This document shows, piece by piece, positions 17,193-25,561 of a DNA stretch of 64,000 bases; the stretch's first letter is position 1; every line of letters starts with the position of its first letter. Origin of the DNA: an uncultured Pseudokineococcus sp. (GTDB lineage Bacteria > Actinomycetota > Actinomycetes > Actinomycetales > Quadrisphaeraceae); NCBI RefSeq assembly GCF_947495735.1, contig NZ_CANMAA010000002.1, positions 1-64,000 of the forward strand, read 5' to 3'. The translations under genes and the position numbers were made by a program. A model generated the notes under the pieces. The model ran no database searches and was not told where the DNA came from. It saw only the letters and a program-made list of their open reading frames with translations.

Positions 17193-18205
17193 TCGCCCGC
17201 CGCGGGGTCGTCGTCACCGGGGCCAGCGGGATGCTCGGACGGGCGGTGGCCCGAGCCCTGGCGGCCGGCGGCACCCCGGTCCGCACGCTCCAGCGCAGCC
17301 CCAGCGGCTTGGTCGGCTCTGGTGCCGGTGACGTCGAGGACGTCCGCCTGGACCTCGCGGCCGGCAGCCCGTCGGCGCTGGTGCAGGCGCTCGAGGGCGC
17401 CGAGGCTGTCGTGCACCTCGCCGCCAAGGTGTCGGTCTCCGGGCCCTGGCTCGAGTACCGGCGCACGAACGTCGACGGGACCGAGCGCCTGCTCGAGGCG
17501 GCCCGCGCCGCCGGGGTCCGGCGGTTCGTGCAGGTCTCCTCCCCCTCCGTGGCCCACGCCGGGGACTCGCTCGTCGGGGCGCCCGCCGGTCCGGCCGACC
17601 CGGCCGGCGCCCGCGGGCGCTACGCCCGCAGCAAGGCGCTGGCCGAGCGGGCGGCGCTCGCCGCCGACTCCCCCGAGCTCGCCGTCGTCGCCGTGCGCCC
17701 GCACCTCGTCTGGGGTCCCGGGGACGCCCAGCTGGTCGCCCGGGTGGTCGAGCGCTCGCGCTCCGGCCGCCTGCCGCTGCTCGGCGGCGGGACGGCCCTG
17801 GTGGACTCCACCTACGTCGACGACGCAGCCGACGCCCTCGTCGCGGCCTGCGCGCGCGCCGACCGGGACGACGTCCACGGGCGCGCCCTCGTGGTGAGCA
17901 GCGGCGAGCCGCGCACGGTGGCGGAGCTCCTGGCGTCGCTGTGCCGCGCGCACGGCGCGCCCGCGCCGACCCGCTCGGTGCCGGCCGGCGCGGCACGGGC
18001 GCTCGGCGCGCTCGTGGAGGCGGCCTGGGCCGTCCGTCCCGGTCTCGGCGGCGGCGACGAGCCGCCCATGACGCGCTTCCTCGCCGAGCAGCTGTCCACG
18101 GCCCACTGGTTCGACCAGCGCGAGACGCGACGCCTCCTCGGCTGGGCACCGCGGGTGGGCCTCGACGAGGGCTTCGCCCGCCTGGCCGCCGCAGCGCGGG
18201 GCTGA
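17189..18205 (+). CDS. oleD: OleD, NADPH-dependent 2-alkyl-3-ketoacid reductase
   Basis: 338 residues from the GTG at 17189 overlapping the oleBC stop. It is an extended short-chain dehydrogenase with TGASGMLG (residues 10-17) for the dinucleotide and the catalytic Tyr145-x3-Lys149 (G-R-Y-A-R-S-K), preceded by V-S-S-P-S. It reduces the beta-keto acid from OleA to the beta-hydroxy acid used by OleC. In other bacteria OleB, OleC and OleD assemble into a large complex. Position and family together make the call firm; by sequence alone it is a 3-beta-HSD-like epimerase/dehydrogenase. The gene stops 22 bp before a phosphotransferase gene. Confidence 0.92.
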   Translation: MIARRGVVVTGASGMLGRAVARALAAGGTPVRTLQRSPSGLVGSGAGDVEDVRLDLAAGSPSALVQALEGAEAVVHLAAKVSVSGPWLEYRRTNVDGTERLLEAARAAGVRRFVQVSSPSVAHAGDSLVGAPAGPADPAGARGRYARSKALAERAALAADSPELAVVAVRPHLVWGPGDAQLVARVVERSRSGRLPLLGGGTALVDSTYVDDAADALVAACARADRDDVHGRALVVSSGEPRTVAELLASLCRAHGAPAPTRSVPAGAARALGALVEAAWAVRPGLGGGDEPPMTRFLAEQLSTAHWFDQRETRRLLGWAPRVGLDEGFARLAAAARG

Positions 18206-18227
18206 GCGCTCGTGGAGCGGTGACGAC

Positions 18228-19061
18228 ATGAGCGGTGACGACGCGAGCGCGTCTCGGGCGTCCCCCGCGGGCGCGGGGGACGCCCGTCCGCCCGCAGCCT
18301 CCGGGCGCCCGCCCGTCGCCGCGGTCCCCCGCGGTCCCGTGGCCGTCCCCGCCCTGGTCCGCCGCACCCTTCCGGGCCGCGAGCTCGTGCCCGTCTGGGT
18401 CAACCAGGTGGGCGGCACGACGTGGCGCGCCGAGGACGCCGCGGGCCCCGGCCTGCACGCGAAGTGGGCCCCCGCCGGCAGCGGCCTCGACCTGGATGCC
18501 GAGGCGGAGCGGCTCGGCTGGCTCGCGGGCCGCACGCCCGTCCCCGCCGTCGAGGCCCTCGTGCGGGACGACGCGGGCGCGCTCCTGGTCACCCGGACCC
18601 TTCCCGGTCGCAGCGCCGTCGACCCGCGCTGGCTGGCCGACCCGGTGCGGGCCGTGACGGCCGTGGGTGCAGGGCTGCGCGCCCTGCACGACGCCCTGCC
18701 CGTCGACGCGTGCCCGTGGACCTGGTCGGCGCAGGACCGGCTCGCGCGCGTGCGGCCCGACGTCGACGACGACGTCCGCGCGGAGCTCGCACGGACGCCG
18801 GACGTCGACCGGCTCGTCGTCTGCCACGGGGACGCCTGCATGCCCAACACGCTGCTGGCCGAGGACGGCACCTGTTCCGCGCACGTGGACGTGGGCGCCC
18901 TGGGCGTCGGGGACCGCTGGGCCGACCTCGCCGTCGCGTCCTGGAGCACGGCCTGGAACGTCGGCCCCGGCTACGAGGACCTGCTCCTGGAGGCCTACGG
19001 CGTCGAGCGGGACGCCGTGCGCGTCGCCTACTACCGGGCGCTGTGGGACGCGGGGCCCTGA
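18228..19061 (+). CDS. APH(3')-like phosphotransferase
   Basis: 277 residues. After about 45 disordered residues the kinase-like fold begins (N-Q-V-G-G-T-T-W-R, then H-A-K-W for the nucleotide Lys). The catalytic loop is H200-G-D202-x4-N207 and the metal site D221-V-G-x-L-G-V-G-D, followed by R-W-A-D-L-A. This pattern is that of aminoglycoside 3'-phosphotransferases, but chromosomal copies in actinobacteria usually act on other small molecules, so I do not claim antibiotic resistance. It lies 22 bp after oleD on the same strand with GGAGCGG ahead of the ATG, so it is probably cotranscribed with the olefin genes. Confidence 0.85.
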   Translation: MSGDDASASRASPAGAGDARPPAASGRPPVAAVPRGPVAVPALVRRTLPGRELVPVWVNQVGGTTWRAEDAAGPGLHAKWAPAGSGLDLDAEAERLGWLAGRTPVPAVEALVRDDAGALLVTRTLPGRSAVDPRWLADPVRAVTAVGAGLRALHDALPVDACPWTWSAQDRLARVRPDVDDDVRAELARTPDVDRLVVCHGDACMPNTLLAEDGTCSAHVDVGALGVGDRWADLAVASWSTAWNVGPGYEDLLLEAYGVERDAVRVAYYRALWDAGP

Positions 19062-19117
19062 CCGCGCCGCGGGCAGGGACCGGTCCCGAGGTCACGCAGC
19101 GCGCCGTCGGCCCTGGG

Positions 19118-19123
19118 TAGCGT
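19118..19123 (+). promoter_or_regulatory. -10 box TAGCGT, leaderless
   Basis: Seven bases before the ATG at 19131; it also removes the in-frame GTG at 19122 as a start because that overlaps the box. Confidence 0.55.
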
Positions 19124-19130
19124 GCGACCC

Positions 19131-19592
19131 ATGCCGCAGACCGCCACGTCGACGACCGTCTCGCGCGAGGAGATGCTCGCCTTCGCCCGCACCCGCCACC
19201 ACGCCGTCCTCATCACGCACCGGCGCTCGGACGGCGGCCCGCAGGCCTCCCCCGTGGCGTGCGGCGTCGACGAGCAGGGGCGCTTCGTCGTCTCGACGTA
19301 CCCCGAGCGCGCCAAGGCCGGCAACGTGCGCGCGGACGGCCGGGCGAGCCTCGTCGTCCTCTCCGACGACTGGGACGGCCCCTGGCTGCAGGTCGACGGC
19401 GACGCCGAGCTGCTCGAGCTGCCCGAGGCGCTCGAGCCGCTCGTGGACTACTTCCGGTCCATCTCCGGCGAGCACCCGGACTGGGACGAGTACCGCGAGG
19501 CCATGACCCGCCAGGGCAAGGCGCTCGTCCGCATCACGCCCACCCGCTGGAGCCCGGTCGCCACCGGCGGCTTCCCCGCGCGCCTGGCCTGA
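19131..19592 (+). CDS. PPOX-class F420-dependent oxidoreductase
   Basis: 153 residues with the split-barrel flavin-reductase-like fold. Family landmarks: H-H-A-V-L-I-T-H-R near the start, S-T-Y-P-E-R-A-K-A-G-N-V-R (about 60-75), W-D-G-P-W-L-Q-V-D-G-D-A-E and the C-terminal L-V-R-I-T-P-T-R-W-S-P. These place it with the actinobacterial TIGR03618-type proteins that use coenzyme F420. The substrate is unknown; relatives reduce quinones or tetrapyrrole intermediates. Leaderless and monocistronic. The region downstream holds the 83-bp repeat. Confidence 0.88.
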   Translation: MPQTATSTTVSREEMLAFARTRHHAVLITHRRSDGGPQASPVACGVDEQGRFVVSTYPERAKAGNVRADGRASLVVLSDDWDGPWLQVDGDAELLELPEALEPLVDYFRSISGEHPDWDEYREAMTRQGKALVRITPTRWSPVATGGFPARLA

Positions 19593-19638
19593 CGCCCGCG
19601 CCTCCCCCAGCACGTCGTCGCCGACGGCGCTCGACACT

Positions 19639-19826
19639 GGCACTTCGTCGCCGCAGTGCCACGAATCGCCGGTGAAGAAGGGCGTTCTGTCGCCGAAGTG
19701 CGCTGAGGGGCGCGCGAGAAGGGCACTTCGTCGCCGAAGTGCCGTGAATCGCCGTTGAAGAAGGGCGTTGTGTCGCCGAAGTGCGCTGAGGGACGCGCGA
19801 GAAGGGCACTTCGTCGCCGAAGTGCG
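19639..19826. repeat. 83-bp tandem repeat with hairpins, 2.3 copies
   Basis: Unit 1 is 19639-19721, unit 2 is 19722-19804, and a third begins at 19805 and breaks off near 19826. Units 1 and 2 differ at 6 of 83 positions. Each unit opens with an inverted repeat, GGCACTTCG-TCGC-CGAAGTGCC in unit 2; unit 1 has one arm mismatch and unit 3 one terminal mismatch. Each also carries a second CGCCGAAGTGCGC near its end. The array fills the gap between two convergent genes. No start codon with a ribosome site lies inside. Confidence 0.9.
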
Positions 19827-19852
19827 CGGGCGACGGCGGAGCGGAGCGGTCG

Positions 19853-21388
19853 TCAGCCGGCGGGCCAGGTGGCGACGGGGGCGCCGTCGCGCATGAGCTC
19901 GGCGTAGCGGATGAGCATCCCGTGCAGCGCCTCGTGGCGGTCCGCACCGCGCCCCTCGGCGGCGGCGACGGCGTCGTGCTGCCACTGGGCACCGGTCTGG
20001 CGGGTACGGGCGCGCTCCTCGAGCACCCCGAGGTAGCGGTCGCACGCGTCCTGGCCCACGCCCCAGCTGGTCAGCCCCTCGTGCACCAGCGGCAGGAGGG
20101 TCCGCAGCACCAGGTCGGGCACCTCGCGCTCCTCGGGCCGCCCGGTCCGGGCGTCCGGCCACGGCACGACGGCGCGCAGGCCCCGCCGCGCCCCGGCGTC
20201 CAGCGACGCCTGCGCGGCGGAGAACGGGAGCGCGTCGCCGTCCCACGGGTGGCGGTCCTGCGCGACGAGCCCGCGCACGGCGCCGAACCAGAACGCCGCG
20301 TTGGCGACCATGTCGACCACCGTCGGCCCCGACGGCAGCACCCGGTTCTCCACGCGCAGGTGCGGGGCGCCGCCGGCGACGTCGTAGACGGGCCGGTTCC
20401 AGCGCCACACCGTGCCGTTCTGCATCTTCAGCTCCGCGAGCGCCGGGACCCCGCCGCGCGCCAGCGTCCGCAGCGCGTCCTCCTCCGCCAGCTCGGGCAG
20501 CAGCGGCGGGTAGTGCAGCACGGCGTCCTCGAAGAGCGCGTGCGCCGACGTCGTCCACCGGTCCCCGAGGAGCACGCGCTCGCGCACGCCCTGCGCGGCG
20601 AGCTCGGGCGGGCGGGAGTCGGTGGACTGGGCGAAGACGGGCAGCCGGGACTCGTCCCACAGCCTGCGCCCGGCGTAGAACGGCGAGTTGGCCGCGAGCG
20701 CGACCTGCGGTCCCGCGAGCAGCTGGGCGGCGTTGTGGACGGCCGCGAACTGCTCGGGCGCGACCTGCAGGTGCAGCTGCACCGACGTGCACGCCGCCTC
20801 CGGGGCGATGGACGGCGAGTGCTCCAGCAGCCGCTCGTGCTCGCCCCGGATGTCCAGCAGGAGGTCCTCCCCGCGCTGCGCGCGCACGGCCTCGTCGAGG
20901 GCGCGGTACCGGGGCGAGCGGGTCATCCACCCGTCGGTCTGGTCGTCCGGCAGGAGCGTCGGGACGATGCCGATCATGACGACCCGGGCGTCGTGGGCGC
21001 GGGCGGCGGCGTCCGCCGCCTCCATCCGGGCGCGCAGGTCGTCCTCGAGCGCCCGCGCCCCGTCGCCCTGCAGGCGCGCGGGCGGCACGTTGAGCTCGAT
21101 GGTGTGCGAGCCCAGCTCGGTGGTGACGTCCGGGTCGCCCAGGGTGGCGAGCACGTCGCGGTTGGCGCGCGAGGGCCGGGCGCCGGGGTCGACGAGGGCG
21201 AGCTCGACCTCCATCCCCGTCATCGTGTCGTCGGCGGTGAACGCGCCCTCGTCCAGCAGCCGGCGCAGCACGTCGAGCTGGCTGCGCAGGCGCTCGCGGT
21301 AGCGCCGTCGACCTTCCGGCGTCGCGACCGTGCCCGAGACGTCATCTCCCACGAGGGGATCCGACCATCCCGGGGCGGCCACCGCCAC
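19853..21388 (-). CDS. Glutamate-cysteine ligase family protein
   Basis: 511 residues. A GCS2/glutamine-synthetase-like ATP-dependent ligase: T-G-M-E-V-E-L-A near residue 57, T-T-E-L-G-S-H-T-I-E-L-N near 88, C-T-S-V-Q-L-H-L-Q near 200 and the late R-V-E-N-R segment. Actinobacterial members include mycothiol- or ergothioneine-related EgtA and many carboxylate-amine ligases of unknown substrate; lengths near 500 are usual for the latter. The start at 21388 (GTG) leaves 22 bp to the upstream ATPase gene; a second GTG at 21352 is possible. Probably the last gene of a three-gene unit with the YhaNO-like pair, though no functional tie is known. Confidence 0.82.
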   Translation of the reverse strand: MAVAAPGWSDPLVGDDVSGTVATPEGRRRYRERLRSQLDVLRRLLDEGAFTADDTMTGMEVELALVDPGARPSRANRDVLATLGDPDVTTELGSHTIELNVPPARLQGDGARALEDDLRARMEAADAAARAHDARVVMIGIVPTLLPDDQTDGWMTRSPRYRALDEAVRAQRGEDLLLDIRGEHERLLEHSPSIAPEAACTSVQLHLQVAPEQFAAVHNAAQLLAGPQVALAANSPFYAGRRLWDESRLPVFAQSTDSRPPELAAQGVRERVLLGDRWTTSAHALFEDAVLHYPPLLPELAEEDALRTLARGGVPALAELKMQNGTVWRWNRPVYDVAGGAPHLRVENRVLPSGPTVVDMVANAAFWFGAVRGLVAQDRHPWDGDALPFSAAQASLDAGARRGLRAVVPWPDARTGRPEEREVPDLVLRTLLPLVHEGLTSWGVGQDACDRYLGVLEERARTRQTGAQWQHDAVAAAEGRGADRHEALHGMLIRYAELMRDGAPVATWPAG

Positions 21389-21410
21389 CGGCGGTCACCG
21401 AGGAGCCGCG

Positions 21411-24062
21411 TCAGCCGCGCAGCCGTTGCGTGCTCGCCCCGGCGACGAGGCGGTAGCGCTCGGGGACGCACGTCAGCACGACGACCTGGCAGGACTCCCC
21501 CGCCGCGGCGAGCGCCCGCGCCATGCCGTCGAGCCGACGGGGGTCGGAGTAGCCGAGCGCGTCGTCCAGCAGGACGGGCACGCCGGCGCCCCCGCTGACG
21601 AGCATCGCGCAGGCCAGGCGCCCGAGGACGGCGAGCTGCTCGCGGGCGCCGCTCGAGAGCTGCTCGAACGGCACGGTGACGCCCCCCAGCGTCCGCGAGG
21701 TGATCCGCAGGTCCGGACCCACGTCCACCCGCACGTCGGCCCCGAAGACGTGCGCGGCGAGCCGCTGCAGCTGGGCCCGCAGCGGCTCGACGTAGGCCAG
21801 GTGCGCCTCGCGGCGCGCGGCGTCCAGCGCGTCGCGCAGGGTCCGCGCCGCGGCGGCCCGGCGCTCCCAGGAGGTCAGGGCCCGGCGCGCGCGCTCGTGC
21901 GCGGCCCGCGCCGCGGCGAGGTCCTCGACGAGCCCCTCACCACCGCGCGCCTCGAGGACGGCGGCGAGCGCCCCGGCCTCGTCCTCGAGCGAGCGCAGGC
22001 GCTTGCGGCCGTCGTCGCGGCGCTGGCGGGCGACCTCGGCCTCGGCCTCGGCCCCCTCCACCCCGGCCTCGCGCACGGCCTCCGCCGCGAGCTCCCTGCG
22101 CTGCCGGGCCGCAGCGAGCTCCTCCGCCGCCGCGGTGACGCCGCCGAGGAGCGCCTCGTCGCCGACCTCCTCGCGCTCGCGCTGCAGGTCCTCCTCCACC
22201 AGCTCGCGTCGGGCGGCCGCGGCGTCGACGGCGGCCCGGGCCTCCGCGAGCCGGCGCTCCGCCAGGTCGAGCGCGGCGCGGGCGCCCTCGTGGCGGGAGG
22301 TGGCCGTGGCGACGCGCTCGCCCGCGGCGGACGCGCCCTCGTCCGCCTCCCGCAGCGCCCGGGCGGCCGTGACGGCCCGCGCGGACCAGGCGTCGTCCCC
22401 CGACCCGCTCGGCAGCCCGCCGGCACCGTCCCCCTCGTCCTCGGAGGCGCGGGCCTCGTCCCAGCGGGCGACCCGACGCCGGGCCGTCTCCGGGTCCGAG
22501 CCCGCGACGAGGTCCCGGAGCGCGGCGCGCGCCCGGTCCTGCTCGCCCTGCGCGGCGCGCCGCGCGTGGGCCGCCGCCATGGCTCCTTCGAGTCCTTCGA
22601 CCCCGAGGTCGCGGCAGGCGCCGGCGAGGGCAGCGGCGCTGCGGCGCTCGTCCGCCTCGGCGCGCTCCTGGTCGGGCGTGGGCCGCCCCTCGACGCGGAC
22701 GCCGCCCACCTCGAACCAGGTGCCCCCTCCGAGGCGCAGCTCGAGCGGGTCCTCCCCCACGACGTGCTCGCCGTCGGAGGTGACGACGCGCTCGCCCGCG
22801 CCGCGCAGGAGGACGACGGGGGCCGCCGACCCGGCGCGCGCCGAGGCCGCCGCCCACGTGCGGTGGAGGGACTCGACCTCCGCGAGCCCCTCGTCGTCGA
22901 CGCGGTGCCCGGCCAGCACCGCCTCGGCGGTGGTGACGGCGGCGAGGGCCGTCTCGTGCCGGTCCACGAGGCCGCGCAGGCGCTCGACCTCGGCCGCCTC
23001 GCGGGCCCGCTCCTCGGCACGGGCCGCCCGGAGGCGCGTCTCGCGCCACCCGGCCTGCTCCTCCAGCGCCGCGTCCAGCACCGCGCCGGCCGCCGCGAGG
23101 CGCTCCCGGGCCTCGCGCTCGTCCTCCCCGGCCACCTCGGCGGCGCCCGTCCGCTCCCCGACCTCCGCCGCGAGCTCGACGGCGCGAGCGGCTGCGGACG
23201 CCCGCGCCGCGGCCCGCTGCTCGGCGAGCGCGTGCGCGGAGGAGGCGGCGTGCAGGCCCGCGCGGGCGCGCTCGGCGTCGCGCACGACCTCGTGCAGCGC
23301 CTCGACCCGGGCGTCCGCCTGCGCGAGGGCTGCGGCGTCCCGCTCCCCCGCCGCCCTCTCGGCGACCGCGTCGGCGCGGACCCGCCCGAGGGCGTCGACG
23401 ACGCGCTCGACCTCGGCGACCGCCGCCTCCAGGGCGCCCACGCGGCGCGCCCCCTCCTCGACCTCGCCCGCCAGCGCCCTGCCCTCGGTGCGGACGGCTC
23501 CCGTCGGCGTCCAGTACCGCCCGAACTCCTCCTCGGCGCGGGCGACCAGCGTCTCCTCCCGCTCACCGCCCACCGACTCGGCGACTGTGGCGTCGAGCGC
23601 CGAGGCCAGCGACGTCCGCGCCTCCAGGTCGGCCTGGTCGAGCGGGACGCCCTGCTGCAGCCGCAGCGCCCGCCACAGGGGCAGGTCGACCTCCTCGCCC
23701 AGGATCGCCAGCGCGCGGTCGTGCGCCTCGCGCCCGGCGAGCTGCTCGGGCGCCGGCTCGTGGACGACCAGGCGCGTCGAGGGCTGGCGGTGGAACTGCT
23801 TGCGGTAGGTGAAGCGGTACCGCCCCGCCCGCACCTCGGCCTCGACGAGGGTCGGCACGTCCTGCCCCACGGGCTGGGTGGCCGCCACCCACTTCCGCTT
23901 CGAGGAGTCGTACTGGTCCAGGAGCATGTCCAGGGCGTCGACCAGGCTCGTCTTGCCGATCTCGTTGTCCCCGACGACGACCGTCACGCCCGTCGGCGAG
24001 AGCTCGACCTCGTGCTCGGCGATCCCGCGGAAGGACTCCAGGCGCAGGCGCAGCAGCCTCAT
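21411..24062 (-). CDS. SbcC/YhaN-like SMC-type ATPase
   Basis: 883 residues from the ATG at 24062, overlapping the nuclease stop (ATGA). The Walker A variant GDNEIGKTS is at 31-39. A long Ala/Arg/Glu-rich coiled-coil body runs from about 180 to 790. The ABC signature S-S-G-A-R-E-Q-L and Walker B V-P-V-L-L-D-D-A-L-G-Y-S-D lie near the end. It resembles YhaN and short Rad50/SbcC proteins, which work with a metallophosphoesterase in processing DNA ends. I find no C-x-x-C zinc hook in the coiled coil, unlike true SbcC/Rad50. Cotranscribed with the nuclease gene just upstream; cytoplasmic, DNA-acting by analogy. Confidence 0.85.
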   Translation of the reverse strand: MRLLRLRLESFRGIAEHEVELSPTGVTVVVGDNEIGKTSLVDALDMLLDQYDSSKRKWVAATQPVGQDVPTLVEAEVRAGRYRFTYRKQFHRQPSTRLVVHEPAPEQLAGREAHDRALAILGEEVDLPLWRALRLQQGVPLDQADLEARTSLASALDATVAESVGGEREETLVARAEEEFGRYWTPTGAVRTEGRALAGEVEEGARRVGALEAAVAEVERVVDALGRVRADAVAERAAGERDAAALAQADARVEALHEVVRDAERARAGLHAASSAHALAEQRAAARASAAARAVELAAEVGERTGAAEVAGEDEREARERLAAAGAVLDAALEEQAGWRETRLRAARAEERAREAAEVERLRGLVDRHETALAAVTTAEAVLAGHRVDDEGLAEVESLHRTWAAASARAGSAAPVVLLRGAGERVVTSDGEHVVGEDPLELRLGGGTWFEVGGVRVEGRPTPDQERAEADERRSAAALAGACRDLGVEGLEGAMAAAHARRAAQGEQDRARAALRDLVAGSDPETARRRVARWDEARASEDEGDGAGGLPSGSGDDAWSARAVTAARALREADEGASAAGERVATATSRHEGARAALDLAERRLAEARAAVDAAAARRELVEEDLQREREEVGDEALLGGVTAAAEELAAARQRRELAAEAVREAGVEGAEAEAEVARQRRDDGRKRLRSLEDEAGALAAVLEARGGEGLVEDLAAARAAHERARRALTSWERRAAAARTLRDALDAARREAHLAYVEPLRAQLQRLAAHVFGADVRVDVGPDLRITSRTLGGVTVPFEQLSSGAREQLAVLGRLACAMLVSGGAGVPVLLDDALGYSDPRRLDGMARALAAAGESCQVVVLTCVPERYRLVAGASTQRLRG

Positions 24063-25258
24063 CCGGTCGCCGCCAGCCGGTGCAGGAGGGACAGCGCGTC
24101 CTGGGCCGCCACCGCGTCGGCCGTGACCGGCAGCCGACCGCGCTCGCCGCCGGTCCCGCCCGCGGCCAGGTCCGCCGCCGCCGGCGCCTGCGCGCGGACC
24201 GCCAGGCGCTCGGCCGCCTCGAGGGCGAAGCCGGTGAGCCCGAGGGCGTCCAGGTCGACGGCGTCGGGGCGGACCACGAGCTCGCTGCGGCGCTCCCAGA
24301 CCTGCAGGGCGCCGAGGAGGTCGGCGGAGTGCTCCAGCAGCGCGTCCACGCGGGCCTTCTGCGCCAGCGACAGGGTGCCCACGACGCTCAGCTTGAGCGC
24401 CGTGCGGGACTTGTCCGGCAGGGAGGCGAGCATCTCCTCGAGCAGGTCGACGTCCTCGTCGGAGGCCACCTCCAGGTGCGTGCGCCGGAAGCTCCAGCGC
24501 CCGACGCGCACGCGGGTCACCCCCAGGTCGGGGCGGGGCGCCCCCGCCGACGGCTCCCCGAGGTCGACGACGAGCACGTTGCCCGGGTCGAGCTCGTCGT
24601 GGTCGGTCGGCTCGGGCGCCCCCGCGTACCAGACCCGCCCGGTGCGCCCGACGTCCGTCGTGGAGTGCCGGTCCCCCAGGCAGACGGCGTCGAGCGCACC
24701 GGCCTCCAGCAGCCCCTCGAGGGTCGCCAGGTCGATCGTGGACGCGCTGGGCTCCGACGCGCCGAAGGCCTGCACGGCGCCGTGCGCCACGAGCACGCGG
24801 CGCACCCCCGGCTGCGGCGCGAGACCCGCGCACGCGCGGGCGGCCAGGTCCTCGACCGGGCGCTTGCTGCGCCAGGGCGCGGACAGGACCTGGACGCCGG
24901 CGACCTCGACCGGCTCGCCGTCGAGGACCTGCACGTGCGACGGGGCCAGCCGTCGGAAGCGCTCGGAGGACAGCACGCTGCCGGCGTCGAGGGGGTCGTG
25001 GTTGCCCGGCAGCAGCAGGACGGGCACCGGCACCTCCGCCAGCGCCTCGCAGGCGCGGGCGACGACGTCGCGCCCCACCTGGTTGGTCTCGAAGACGTCG
25101 CCCGCGACGACGACGAAGGCGCACCCGTGCTCGCGCGCGACGCGGCCCAGCGCCCTGACCGCCTCGAAGCGCGCCTCGGTGGAGCGCGCCTGGGCCTCCG
25201 GCGAGAGGTAGTGCCGCGTCATCCCCAGCTGCCAGTCGGCCGTGTGCAGGAACCGCAC
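24059..25258 (-). CDS. SbcD/YhaO-like metallophosphoesterase (exonuclease)
   Basis: 399 residues from the GTG at 25258, which has GGGAGGG about 6 bases before it; a GTG eight codons upstream is less well placed. Phosphoesterase motifs are in order: FLHTADWQLG (D-x-H-like motif), V-V-A-G-D-V-F-E-T-N, L-P-G-N-H-D-P-L-D and the later V-A-H-G-A-V and G-D-R-H-S-T. These bind two manganese ions for DNA end cleavage in Mre11/SbcD. It partners with the overlapping ATPase gene. The unusual D-W-Q at motif I (normally D-x-H) is shared with YhaO-type proteins, which supports that assignment over SbcD proper. Confidence 0.88.
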   Translation of the reverse strand: MRFLHTADWQLGMTRHYLSPEAQARSTEARFEAVRALGRVAREHGCAFVVVAGDVFETNQVGRDVVARACEALAEVPVPVLLLPGNHDPLDAGSVLSSERFRRLAPSHVQVLDGEPVEVAGVQVLSAPWRSKRPVEDLAARACAGLAPQPGVRRVLVAHGAVQAFGASEPSASTIDLATLEGLLEAGALDAVCLGDRHSTTDVGRTGRVWYAGAPEPTDHDELDPGNVLVVDLGEPSAGAPRPDLGVTRVRVGRWSFRRTHLEVASDEDVDLLEEMLASLPDKSRTALKLSVVGTLSLAQKARVDALLEHSADLLGALQVWERRSELVVRPDAVDLDALGLTGFALEAAERLAVRAQAPAAADLAAGGTGGERGRLPVTADAVAAQDALSLLHRLAATG

Positions 25259-25561
25259 GCGCGCGCCCTCCCTCGTGGACACCGGGCTCACCCCCCGGCT
25301 CGCCGGGCCCTCGCCCGACCGGGCCGACGGTAGCCGCGGGGTCGGACGACCCCGGTCAGCACGCGCGGGCGCCCGCACCGCGCCGGGCCTCCGCGCTCGA
25401 GCGCGGGGCCCGGGCGTCTCACCCGGACGGGTGGTCCCGGTGCCCGAGGACCCGGCGTCCAATCCCGGAGGGCGCCCGGGGGCGAACCCCCGGCGTCGGA
25501 GCGGTCCACCACGGGCCGACCGGGGCGGCGCTGCCGCTGGTCGCGTCGGGAGGGTGGCAGA
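25259..25561. other. Divergent promoter region with hairpin
   Basis: Non-coding space between the minus-strand nuclease and plus-strand sigma factor genes. It holds an imperfect strong hairpin at 25383-25413 (7 bp, one bulge, 6 bp, TCGA loop). I could not identify a clear sigma-K-type or housekeeping promoter by eye. Confidence 0.5.

Noticed and set aside
18228-19061. Aminoglycoside resistance determinant
   Set aside because: Fold and motifs fit APH(3'), but chromosomal context and the long unusual N-terminus give no support for resistance; kept as an APH-like kinase.
19639-19826. CRISPR-like array
   Set aside because: Units are contiguous with no spacers and no cas genes are near; it is a tandem repeat.
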